A DNA stretch of 6,496 nt from Burkholderiales bacterium (GTDB taxonomy: Bacteria; Pseudomonadota; Gammaproteobacteria; Burkholderiales; SG8-39): contig JAQSVY010000127.1 of NCBI GenBank assembly GCA_029266935.1, forward strand, positions 1-6,496, given 5' to 3'. Under the pieces are notes generated by a model. It was not told the origin of the DNA and did not search any database. It worked only from the letters and a program-made list of their open reading frames with translations. Numbering within the stretch: the stretch's first letter is position 1; every line of letters begins with the position of its first letter. The position numbers were made by a program, and so were the translations under genes. Below, piece after piece: positions 1 through 6,143 of this stretch.

Positions 1-1198
1 TGTCGGGGACGACGACGACTGCGCGCGGCTGCTTCGTGTGCTGATAGACGATCGTGTCCACGTTCACGACTGTCGTGCGCTCGATCACGACGTTGTTGAC
101 CACGCGCGGGCCGCCCCAGCCGCGCCACCCCGGCTTGCCGATGAATCCCGGCGGCCCCCACCATGGGCGCAGCGGCTCGCCCCAACCGAGCGCCACCCAG
201 CCGAGCGCCGGGCCGGGAATGCCCACGCGGATCGAAACGCCCGGCGTGACGCCAAAGAACGCAACCAGCGCCGGCGCATAGACCGGTCTCAGGATAACGG
301 GGCCGGGCGCCCACGCCCAGAAGCCGCCGACCAGCACCCAGCGCCCGTGATGAAACGGCGCCCATCCCCAAGGCGCGTCGTCGACCCAGGTCCAGCCGTA
401 GTACGGATCCCAGATCCATGATCCGGTCGTATAAGGCGCCCACCCCGCCGCGACTCTTTCCGGAACCCAGACGGGTCCGTAATCCGGCATCACGCGCCAC
501 GCGCCCCATTGGTCGAGTACGCCGACGCCGTAGACGCCGGGGGAGACATAGCGCGCGCTGAGCGCTTCGATCTCGTAATCGGTGCGCGCGTAGTTCCACC
601 GGTCCCACGCATCCAGGTCGGGCGCCATGTAGGTCTCGACGCTCGGCGAGTCGATGCCGCGCACGACGGTCTCTTCGCTCGGCGAGAGCGCCTGCGGCGG
701 GGCGCCGGCGAGCGTGATTGTCGCGCGGCCGCCGCGACGGGTGATGAAGCGCACGACTTCGCCGGCGACCGCAACGCGGTAATAGCCGGGATGCTCGATG
801 GTGAACACGGCGTTCGGCGTATCGAGCTCGACGGTGTGGCCGGCCGCGAGGCTTCTCACGTCGAGCGACGCGTGGCCGCTCGTGACCTTCACCTGCAGGA
901 AATCCGGCTCGATGTTGACGATGCCGACTTGCGTCTTCTCGGTGGCGCGCACGAAGGCGCGCGGTCCGATCTGGATCTCCAGGTTCGAGCGTTCGCCGCT
1001 GTAGAGGGCATCCCCGGCGGCGAGCGGCGTATTGACCCGGGCCGGCGCCCAGTCTTGCGCGCCGGGGCGCCAGAACGAGGCATTGCCGTCGATGAAGCTC
1101 AGGCGCGGTGGCGTGATCTCGGGGGCCGGCGGCGGCTCGTCTGCGCTCATCGCGAGCGCGGCTGCGGCCATCGACAGAACCAGCAGAACTGTCCTCAC
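1..1198 (-). CDS. FecR-like / DUF6600 domain secreted protein, 3' end cut by the window
   Basis: Reading the minus strand from GTG at 1198 gives 399 uninterrupted codons that run off the left edge, so the C-terminus is missing. The start gives a signal peptide: Met-Arg, then a hydrophobic stretch (TVLLVLSMAAAALAM), with likely cleavage near Ala-Asp. ATG codons at 1171 and 1150 are in frame but would lose that segment. Residues about 30-190 resemble a FecR-type beta-rich domain (PLAAGDALYSGERSNLEI, then VRFITRRGGRATITL). From about residue 200 the protein is rich in Trp, Gly, Pro and Tyr, with WG/WAP patterns such as GVLDQWGAWR, GWTWVDDAPWGWAPF and GGFWAWAPG, which is the DUF6600 signature. 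There are 23 Trp in 399 residues. A Val-rich stretch (VVNNVVIERTTVVNVD, then AVVVVPD) follows. The molecular function of the family is not known to me; a periplasmic or surface location is inferred from the signal peptide. It stands alone here, transcribed away from the OmpA gene. Confidence 0.85.
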   Translation of the reverse strand, partial: MRTVLLVLSMAAAALAMSADEPPPAPEITPPRLSFIDGNASFWRPGAQDWAPARVNTPLAAGDALYSGERSNLEIQIGPRAFVRATEKTQVGIVNIEPDFLQVKVTSGHASLDVRSLAAGHTVELDTPNAVFTIEHPGYYRVAVAGEVVRFITRRGGRATITLAGAPPQALSPSEETVVRGIDSPSVETYMAPDLDAWDRWNYARTDYEIEALSARYVSPGVYGVGVLDQWGAWRVMPDYGPVWVPERVAAGWAPYTTGSWIWDPYYGWTWVDDAPWGWAPFHHGRWVLVGGFWAWAPGPVILRPVYAPALVAFFGVTPGVSIRVGIPGPALGWVALGWGEPLRPWWGPPGFIGKPGWRGWGGPRVVNNVVIERTTVVNVDTIVYQHTKQPRAVVVVPD

Positions 1199-1357
1199 AG
1201 CCCGACTGTAATCGCCGATCCCCGGCCGCCTTTGAGCTTCGTCAATCCAGTGTTTTTTCCGTCACTGCCGCCGCATTAGCCCGTATGGGCTGTCGCCGCC
1301 GGGGAACAATACTTGCTGCTCCTTCCCCAGTCGCTCCGCTCCCGTGGGGCCAACGAC

Positions 1358-1389
1358 AGGAGAGAAATGCCGTGACGACAGCATAAGGC
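1358..1389 (+). promoter_or_regulatory. Strong Shine-Dalgarno leading to aborted starts before the OmpA gene
   Basis: AGGAGAG at 1358-1364 is the best ribosome binding site in the window and sits just before ATG at 1367. That ATG is followed by CCG and then TGA. GTG at 1372 is in the OmpA reading frame but meets TAA at 1384 after four codons. The next in-frame ATG, at 1390, has only AAGG one base in front of it, which is too close. The signal therefore points at a start that no longer opens the downstream gene in this sequence. Confidence 0.55.
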
Positions 1390-2283
1390 ATGGCACCGTG
1401 CCCGCCTGCCGCCACGACCAGCTCCGCCACGGCGGCGGCTGGCGCGACGCCCGAGCGCACCCAGCTTGCGCAGTCAGGCGGCCGTGACCGCCTCGCGCCC
1501 GCCCCCGGTCGCGGTGCGACCCCGGCTTCGGCCGGCGCTGGCGCCGGCGTCATGGAGCCGGGCTACGTCAATAGTCCCGAAGGGGTAAACGTGCGTAACC
1601 CGTACGGGCAATGCTGGCGCGCCGGCTACTGGACCCCGGCGATCGCGTCCGAGCCTTGCGACGCCGTCGCACGCGCTTCCGCGCCGCCGCCGGTCGTCGC
1701 CGCGGCACCGCAGCCCGAGCCTGCCCCGGCGCCGCAGGTTCGGCCCGAGCCCGCGCCGCTCGTGCAGGCGGCGCCCGAGCCGCCGCGCCCGGTGCTGCAG
1801 AAAGTGACGCTTTCCACCGACGTCCTGTTCGAGTTCAACAAGGCCGAGCTGCGCGAGAGCGGCAAGCAGAAGCTCGACGAGATCGCCGGGGGCCTGAAGG
1901 ACGCGAAGGTGGACGAGATCCTCGCCATCGGCCACGCCGACCGCATCGCGTCGGAAGAGTACAACCGCAAGCTCTCCGAGGCTCGCGCGCAGGCGGTGAA
2001 GACCTACCTCGCGCAGAAGGGCTTCGGCGAGGACAAGGTGCGCATCGAGGGTCGGGGGGAGCAGCAGCCGGTAACCGGCGACGACTGCGCGAAGATGGGG
2101 CCGGAGCGCGCGAGCAACAAGAAGCTCGTCAACTGCCTGCAGCCGGACCGCCGTGTCGACATCGAGGTGTTCGGCACGCGCGAGGTGGCGGCGACGGGCG
2201 AACAGCCCGCGGCCGGCGCCACCGCCGGACAGACGGGCTCGGGCGCCGGGTCGAGTACCGGATCCTCGGGCTCCTCGCGCTAG
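1390..2283 (+). CDS. OmpA-family peptidoglycan-binding outer-membrane protein
   Basis: The open frame gives 297 residues. The C-terminal OmpA-like domain spans about residues 138-264. It starts at TLSTDVLFEFNKAEL, contains IGHADRIASEEYNRKLSEAR (Asp184 being the expected diaminopimelate-contacting Asp; the usual GHTD is GHAD here), and ends at LQPDRRVDIEVFGTR with the conserved Arg254/Arg255. The domain anchors envelope proteins to peptidoglycan in the periplasm. Before it is a short conserved module, QCWRAGYWTPA (residues 74-84), typical of barrel-less betaproteobacterial OmpA-like proteins, then an Ala/Pro-rich linker (about 93-137). The tail is a low-complexity Gly/Ser/Thr segment. The first 50 residues are Ala/Gly/Pro-rich and do not form a convincing signal peptide, although the family is exported. 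With the abortive starts upstream, the true N-terminus is uncertain: the gene may be frameshifted at its 5' end, start elsewhere, or contain a sequence error. The domain call is firm and the start at 1390 is not. Confidence 0.85.
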   Translation: MAPCPPAATTSSATAAAGATPERTQLAQSGGRDRLAPAPGRGATPASAGAGAGVMEPGYVNSPEGVNVRNPYGQCWRAGYWTPAIASEPCDAVARASAPPPVVAAAPQPEPAPAPQVRPEPAPLVQAAPEPPRPVLQKVTLSTDVLFEFNKAELRESGKQKLDEIAGGLKDAKVDEILAIGHADRIASEEYNRKLSEARAQAVKTYLAQKGFGEDKVRIEGRGEQQPVTGDDCAKMGPERASNKKLVNCLQPDRRVDIEVFGTREVAATGEQPAAGATAGQTGSGAGSSTGSSGSSR

Positions 2284-2507
2284 GGCGAGCGGCCGAGGCG
2301 GTGCATCACTTCCGCCTCGGCTTCGATCCAGTCCTGCACTTCCCCGCCGGGGGCGAAGTGGCGCGCCTTGGCCTTGTAGTAGGCGGCCTCGGCGATCTGC
2401 TTCCAGAGCTCTTCGGGGGAGGGCTCCGCATGGGAATCGGTAAAAGGAGGGCCGCTTTTCGCTTTTCGGGGGGATGAACTCTTCGTTGAGGGCTTGCGTG
2501 TGGCCAT
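2280..2507 (-). CDS. Small DUF2934 domain protein
   Basis: A 75-residue protein. The start at ATG 2507 is preferred over the in-frame ATG at 2525 because AGGAG (complement of 2516-2520) lies at the proper distance before it. The N-terminal third is a Lys/Ser/Pro-rich, probably disordered tail (MATRKPSTKSSSPRKAK). Residues about 33-70 carry the DUF2934 pattern: a short helix (ELWKQIAEAAYYKAKARH), then Pro-Gly-Gly and QDWIEAEAEV. Small proteins with this domain are common in Proteobacteria, usually cytoplasmic, and have no established function that I know of. The gene converges on the OmpA gene and its TAG overlaps that gene's TAG. Its 3' coding end also contains an inverted repeat that may terminate the OmpA transcript. 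It is divergent from the methyltransferase gene across 114 bp. Confidence 0.82.
   Translation of the reverse strand: MATRKPSTKSSSPRKAKSGPPFTDSHAEPSPEELWKQIAEAAYYKAKARHFAPGGEVQDWIEAEAEVMHRLGRSP
2292..2321 (+). terminator. Perfect 10-bp inverted repeat just after the OmpA stop
   Basis: GCCGAGGCGG (2292-2301) and CCGCCTCGGC (2312-2321) are perfect inverted repeats around a 10-base loop, nine bases after the OmpA stop codon. In RNA this is a very stable GC stem, but no U-tract follows (TTCGATCC), so it is not a textbook intrinsic terminator. It could stall polymerase, protect the 3' end of the OmpA mRNA, or work with Rho. It lies inside the DUF2934 coding sequence, where one arm encodes part of Glu-Ala-Glu-Ala-Glu. 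Confidence 0.45.
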
Positions 2508-2604
2508 GGTTCTTTCTCCTGACATTCCTCTGACTTTCCGCGAGACCCGGGCAGGCTAGCAGAAGTTGCATGGCCGCCTCTACCCCGGCGGGAAATCCGG
2601 ACGC

Positions 2605-2624
2605 TATACAATCCGCACGCCGTG
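2605..2624 (+). promoter_or_regulatory. Possible -10 element of a leaderless methyltransferase mRNA
   Basis: TATACAAT at 2605-2612 is an AT-rich island in GC-rich DNA and resembles a sigma-70 -10 box (TATACA against TATAAT). It lies 10-17 bases before the GTG start at 2622, so transcription would begin almost at the start codon. No Shine-Dalgarno lies between the two. I found no convincing -35 at the right spacing; an activator or an alternative sigma factor could substitute. Confidence 0.35.
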
Positions 2625-3875
2625 AAATCGCTCATTCAGGACCTGGTCGCCAAGGCGGGTAGCCGGACCGCGGTCGCGTTCGCCGTGCGCTTCGCCGGCG
2701 GCGGCGAGTATCGCAGCCGTGAAGGCGAGCCCGCCTTCACGGTGGTGTTCAACAGGGCACGCGCCTACCGGCGCATTGCATCATTCGGCCACATCGGCCT
2801 GCTCGAGTCGTACTTCGACGGCGACCTCGACATCGAGGGCAGCCTCGCCAAGGCCATGGCAGTGGGCATGGAAGGCGGCATGGCCCGGCCGAAGTTCCTG
2901 GTGGCGGTGTGCAACCGCTGGCACGAGTTCCGCCAGTCGAACGCGAGTTGGGCGCAGGCCCGGACCAACGCCGAGTTCCACTACGCGCTGGGCACCGAGT
3001 TCTACCGCTACTGGCTCGACGACCCGCTCATGATGTACACCTGCGCCTACTGGAAGGAGGGTACGCGCACGCTCGAGGAGGCGCAGCGGAACAAGATCGA
3101 GCACGTTGCGCGCAAGATCCGCCTGCAGCCCGGTGAGAGGGTGGTCGACATCGGCTCGGGCTTCGGCGGCTTCATGTTCCACGCGCTCGAGCATTTCGGT
3201 GTCGACGTCACGGGCATCAACAACACCACCTCGCAGGTCGAGATGGTGCGCCGGGAGATCGAGCGGCGCCGCCTCGGCGCCGCGCTCAGGGTGATCGACA
3301 CCGATTTTCGCGACGCCGCGCGCGAGTACGACAAGGTGGTGTCGATCGGCACGCTCGAGCACGCCGGGCGCGACCAGCTCGAGGAGGTGGTGCAGGCGCA
3401 CGCGAAGTTCCTGAAGCCCGGCGGCCTCGGCATGCTGCACTTCATCGGCCACGTCGGGCACTTCGAAACGGAGTTCTTCATCCGCCGGCACGTCTTCCCC
3501 GGCGGCTGGATCCCCAGCCTCGCGCACACCATCGCCGCCATGGAGCGCGCCGGCCTCGAGGTGCTCGACATCGAGAACCTGCGCCGGCACTACGCGCTGA
3601 CGCTGGACGCCTGGGGCGAGCGCTTCGACCGCAACTGGGACAAGATCCGGACGCTGGACCCGCAGAAGTTCACCGAGCGCTTCCGGCGCATCTGGCGCGT
3701 CTACCTCTACGGCTGCGCCGAGATGTTCCGCTCGCCGGTGGGCTACACGCACCTCTTCCAGATCGTCTTCTCCAAGGGCAACATCACGCGGGCGAACTAT
3801 CCGATGAGCCGGGGATTCCTCTACGAGCCGCCTGTCGCATACCGCGAAAAAAGAAGCCCTGGCCGCGCGGCTTAG
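2622..3875 (+). CDS. Cyclopropane-fatty-acid-synthase-like SAM methyltransferase (TmsB/UfaM-type)
   Basis: 417 residues in the open frame, close to the usual length for the family. The product is expected to transfer a methyl(ene) group from S-adenosylmethionine to the double bond of unsaturated acyl chains in membrane phospholipids, acting at the inner face of the cytoplasmic membrane. SAM motif I is VVDIGSGFGGF (174-184). MYTCAYW carries Cys141, matching the active-site YSCAYW loop (Cys139 in E. coli Cfa). Further family blocks are LEHAGRDQLEEV, FLKPGGLGMLHFIGH, FFIRRHVFPGGWIPSL and RRHYALTLDAWGERF (His323-Tyr324). The N-terminal region has the family's FGHIGLLESYFDGDLDIEG block. The conserved C-terminus is NYPMSRGFLY; the roughly 20 residues after it are a readthrough tail overlapping the start of the next gene. 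GTG 2622 gives a natural-looking start, MKSLIQDLV. The adjacent FAD oxidoreductase suggests a methyl-branched or methylated unsaturated product rather than a plain cyclopropane; that is inferred from gene order, and an ordinary Cfa is not excluded. Confidence 0.9.
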   Translation: MKSLIQDLVAKAGSRTAVAFAVRFAGGGEYRSREGEPAFTVVFNRARAYRRIASFGHIGLLESYFDGDLDIEGSLAKAMAVGMEGGMARPKFLVAVCNRWHEFRQSNASWAQARTNAEFHYALGTEFYRYWLDDPLMMYTCAYWKEGTRTLEEAQRNKIEHVARKIRLQPGERVVDIGSGFGGFMFHALEHFGVDVTGINNTTSQVEMVRREIERRRLGAALRVIDTDFRDAAREYDKVVSIGTLEHAGRDQLEEVVQAHAKFLKPGGLGMLHFIGHVGHFETEFFIRRHVFPGGWIPSLAHTIAAMERAGLEVLDIENLRRHYALTLDAWGERFDRNWDKIRTLDPQKFTERFRRIWRVYLYGCAEMFRSPVGYTHLFQIVFSKGNITRANYPMSRGFLYEPPVAYREKRSPGRAA

Positions 3876-5157
3876 GGAAGGCGCCGGCCCGGTCGGGCTG
3901 GCGAAGGACACCTCGAACCTGTTCCGCGACCGCGCGGGCGCTGCGCGGCGGCGCCTCGACGTGCGGCATTTCAATGAAGTCTTGTCCATTGAAGATCACA
4001 GCGTGGACGCCGAGGGCATGATCTCCTACGAGAACCTGGTGCGGGAATGCCTTGCGCAAGGGGTCATGCCCGCGGTGGTGCCGCAGCTGAAGACCATCAC
4101 GCTGGGCGGCGCGGTGGCGGGGGTGGGCATCGAGTCCTCCTCGCACCGCCACGGCCTCGTGCACGACACCATGCTCGAGCTGGAGGTGCTGCTCGGCGAC
4201 GGGCGCATCGTCACCGCCACCGCGGACAACGAGCACGCGGAGCTCTTCTTCGGCTTGCCGAACTCCTACGGCACGCTCGGCTACGCGCTGCGCGTCAAGG
4301 CGAAGACGATCCCGGTGAAGCCGTACGTTCGGCTCGAGCACAGGGGATACGGTTCGGCAGACGAATATTTCCGCGCGCTCGATGTCCGCTTGAGGGCGGC
4401 GGACTTCGATTTCATCGACGGCACGATCTTCGACGAAAGGCGCTTCTACCTCACGCTCGGGCGTTTCGCCGACAGCGCTCCCTACACGAGCGACTACACG
4501 TTCGAGAGGATCTACTACCGCTCGATCGCCGAGAAGCACGAGGACTACCTCAGCATCCACGACTACCTCTGGCGCTGGGACACCGACTGGTTCTGGTGCT
4601 CGAAGAACGTCTTCGCCCAGAACCCCTTCCTGAGGAAGTTCGTCTACGGCAAGAAAAGGCTCGGCTCGCGCACCTACACGAAGATCATGCGCTGGAACAG
4701 CCGCGCCGGCGTGACGAAGAAAGTCGAGCGCGTGCTCGGGCTGCATTCGGAATCGGTGATCCAGGACGTCGATATCCCGCTCGCGCGCGCCGCGGAGTTC
4801 TTCGCGTTCTATGCGCGCGAGATCGCGCTGTGGCCGCAGTGGGTCTGCCCCATAGGTCTTGGCTCGCAGAGGAAGAGCTTCACTTTGTACCCGCGCGAAA
4901 ACGACTGGTACGTGAACTTCGGCTTCTGGGACGTGAAGCGCACGCGCGAGGCGAACCCGCATGGCTACTTCAACCGCAGGATCGAGGAGAAGGTGGCGGA
5001 GCTGGGCGGCATCAAGTCGCTATACTCGGAAAGCTTCTACCCCGAGGCAGAGTTCTACGGCCACTACGGCGGCGAGGCGTACGCGGCGCTCAAGCGCAAG
5101 TACGATCCGGGCGGCGCCTTCCCGCGGCTGTACGAGAAATGCGTGCTGCGGCACTAG
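3832..5157 (+). CDS. FAD-binding oxidoreductase, DHCR24/TmsA-like, with a non-canonical start
   Basis: The first canonical start in this frame is GTG 3961, but recognisable family sequence lies before it: GPVGLAKDTSNLFRDR, then RRRLDVRHFNEVLS. I therefore extend the gene to CTG 3832 (Met-Ser-His-Thr-Ala-Lys-Lys-Glu), giving 441 residues and a 44-bp overlap with the methyltransferase gene; the frame is closed by TGA at 3805. No ATG, GTG or TTG occurs between 3808 and 3960. The FAD-binding (type 4, PCMH-like) domain includes PQLKTITLGGAVAG and GIESSSHRHG (about residues 84-108), LEVLLGDGRIVTAT and LPNSYGTLGYALRVKAKTIP, closely patterned on DHCR24-type sterol reductases. A C-terminal cap ends with KYDPGGAFPRLYEK. 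No signal peptide or clear membrane helix is visible, so it is probably cytoplasmic and membrane-associated. The pairing with the methyltransferase predicts reduction of a methylene intermediate (as TmsA/BfaA) or desaturation of a methylated chain (as in furan fatty acid synthesis). The direction cannot be read from sequence alone. Confidence 0.85.
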   Translation: MSHTAKKEALAARLREGAGPVGLAKDTSNLFRDRAGAARRRLDVRHFNEVLSIEDHSVDAEGMISYENLVRECLAQGVMPAVVPQLKTITLGGAVAGVGIESSSHRHGLVHDTMLELEVLLGDGRIVTATADNEHAELFFGLPNSYGTLGYALRVKAKTIPVKPYVRLEHRGYGSADEYFRALDVRLRAADFDFIDGTIFDERRFYLTLGRFADSAPYTSDYTFERIYYRSIAEKHEDYLSIHDYLWRWDTDWFWCSKNVFAQNPFLRKFVYGKKRLGSRTYTKIMRWNSRAGVTKKVERVLGLHSESVIQDVDIPLARAAEFFAFYAREIALWPQWVCPIGLGSQRKSFTLYPRENDWYVNFGFWDVKRTREANPHGYFNRRIEEKVAELGGIKSLYSESFYPEAEFYGHYGGEAYAALKRKYDPGGAFPRLYEKCVLRH

Positions 5158-5163
5158 GCGGGG

Positions 5164-5179
5164 CTTGACGCACGTCAAG
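5164..5179. promoter_or_regulatory. FNR/DNR-like palindrome upstream of the diguanylate cyclase
   Basis: CTTGACGCACGTCAAG is a perfect palindrome with 7-bp arms and a 2-base centre. Its core TTGAC-N4-GTCAA has the half-site spacing of Fnr/Anr/Dnr sites (TTGAT-N4-ATCAA) and fits TTG-N8-CAA. The centre lies at 5171.5. If transcription began at 5213, the site would be at -41.5, the class II Fnr position, and CAGAAT/AGAATT at 5200-5206 would be the -10. It starts seven bases after the preceding gene's stop. As RNA it could only form a 6-bp stem with no U-tract, so an operator is the likelier role. Confidence 0.5.
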
Positions 5180-5213
5180 GTCGCCGGGCGCCGCGCGGCC
5201 AGAATTTTCTTGC

Positions 5214-6143
5214 ATGACGCGCAAGCGCCAGTCCGCGCCGCCCGCCTGGGTGCTCGAAAGCCTGCCCGACGCCATCGTCGTCGCGAATGCCGACGGCAGC
5301 ATCGCCTACGTCAACCGGGCCTTCGAGGAGCTCACCGGGTTCACGCGCCGAGAAGTGATCGGCCGCACGCCGGCGCTGCTCAAGTCCGGCCGCCACGACC
5401 GGCGGTTCTACGGGCGGCTGTGGCGCGCGCTGCGCGCGGGCAGGGCGGTGCGCGCGGTGTTCCTCAACCGCAGGAAAAGCGGCGCGCTGTTCCACGAGGA
5501 GGAGATCATCCGCCGCGTGCGCGGCCCCGGCGGACGCCTGGCGTTCGTGTCCGCCGGCCGCGACGTCAGCGAGCGCGTGCGCAGGATCGAGAGCCTGCGC
5601 CACGCCGCAACGCACGACCCGCTCACCGGCCTGCCGAATCGCGCGCTGTTCGCCGACCGGCTCGCGCAGGCGGTCAGCCACGCGGCGCGCCAGCGCGAGC
5701 GCTTCGCCCTCGTGATCTTCGACCTCGACGGCTTCAAGCGCGCCAACACGCGCTTCGGCCACGCCGGCGGCGACACGGTGCTGCGCGCCGTGGCAAGGCG
5801 CACGCGGCGGCTGCTGCGCGAGGCCGACACCCTGGCGCGCATCGGCGGCGACGAGTTCGCGCTCATCCTCGCCGGCGCCGCGGGCCGCGGCGACGCCGAG
5901 GCGGTGCTCGAGAAGGTGCGCGCCGCGAACGCGCGACCGGTGCGCTACGCCGGGAGCAGAATTCCTGTCACCGTCAGCATCGGTGCGTGCCTGTATCCCG
6001 GCAACGGCCGCCGCGAGAGCACGCTGCGGCGGCGCGCCGACGCCGCGATGTATCGGGCGAAGCGCGCTGGCGGCGACTGCTGGCGCTTCGCCCGCACGCG
6101 CTGGAGCGCCTCGCGCGCCACCACTAAAGGCTTGAGCCTGTAG
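5214..6143 (+). CDS. PAS-GGDEF diguanylate cyclase
   Basis: 309 residues, soluble, with no membrane segment. It is predicted to make cyclic di-GMP from two GTP in the cytoplasm. A PAS domain occupies about residues 12-122 (SLPDAIVVANADGSIAYVN, FEELTGFTRREVIG, FLNRRKSGALF, FVSAGRDVSERVRRIE). The Trp often found in the GxxWxG segment is absent (GRAVRAVF), and nothing identifies a bound cofactor. The GGDEF domain (about 130-290) is intact: DPLTGLPNR (Asp135 onward), metal-binding FDLDGF (Asp170), guanine-contacting Asn178, and IGGDEF with Gly211-Phe215. An RxxD inhibitory site, Arg202-Asp205, stands five residues before GGDEF, so product feedback inhibition is likely. There is no EAL domain. ATG 5214 has no good Shine-Dalgarno in front, which fits a leaderless or very short leader transcript from the promoter proposed upstream. 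The 3' end overlaps the converging DksA/TraR gene by 20 bp. Confidence 0.93.
   Translation: MTRKRQSAPPAWVLESLPDAIVVANADGSIAYVNRAFEELTGFTRREVIGRTPALLKSGRHDRRFYGRLWRALRAGRAVRAVFLNRRKSGALFHEEEIIRRVRGPGGRLAFVSAGRDVSERVRRIESLRHAATHDPLTGLPNRALFADRLAQAVSHAARQRERFALVIFDLDGFKRANTRFGHAGGDTVLRAVARRTRRLLREADTLARIGGDEFALILAGAAGRGDAEAVLEKVRAANARPVRYAGSRIPVTVSIGACLYPGNGRRESTLRRRADAAMYRAKRAGGDCWRFARTRWSASRATTKGLSL

Noticed and set aside
1217..1245. TTGACG (complement of 1240-1245) as a -35 for the DUF6600 gene
   Set aside because: At 17-bp spacing the -10 position reads GGATCG, which is not a plausible -10 box.
509..1279. Plus-strand open frame of 256 codons at the left end
   Set aside because: Antisense to the DUF6600 gene, whose minus-strand frame has a signal peptide and clear domain patterns.
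1278..1291. AGCCC-GTAT-GGGCT inverted repeat between the DUF6600 and OmpA genes
   Set aside because: Arms of only 5 bp, no U-tract, and no convergent transcript needing termination; chance is likely in GC-rich DNA.
1474..2571. Minus-strand open frame of 365 codons covering the OmpA and DUF2934 genes
   Set aside because: Arg/Gly/Leu-rich, no motifs, and it conflicts with two supported genes.
2781..3989. Long minus-strand open frame (402 codons) opposite the methyltransferase
   Set aside because: Arg/Ala/Val/Glu-rich composition without family motifs; a shadow of the high-GC plus-strand gene, whose motifs are unmistakable.
3784..4962. Long minus-strand open frame (392 codons) opposite the FAD oxidoreductase
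   Set aside because: Antisense shadow with no recognisable domain; the plus strand encodes conserved FAD-domain blocks here.
4047..5168. Plus-strand open frame in a second reading frame over the oxidoreductase
   Set aside because: Extremely Arg/Ala-rich and without motifs; an out-of-frame shadow of the oxidoreductase gene.
5164..5179. The same palindrome read as an intrinsic terminator for the oxidoreductase gene
   Set aside because: Only a 6-bp stem with a 4-base loop is possible and the bases after it are GTCGCCGGG, with no T-tract; an operator reading fits better.
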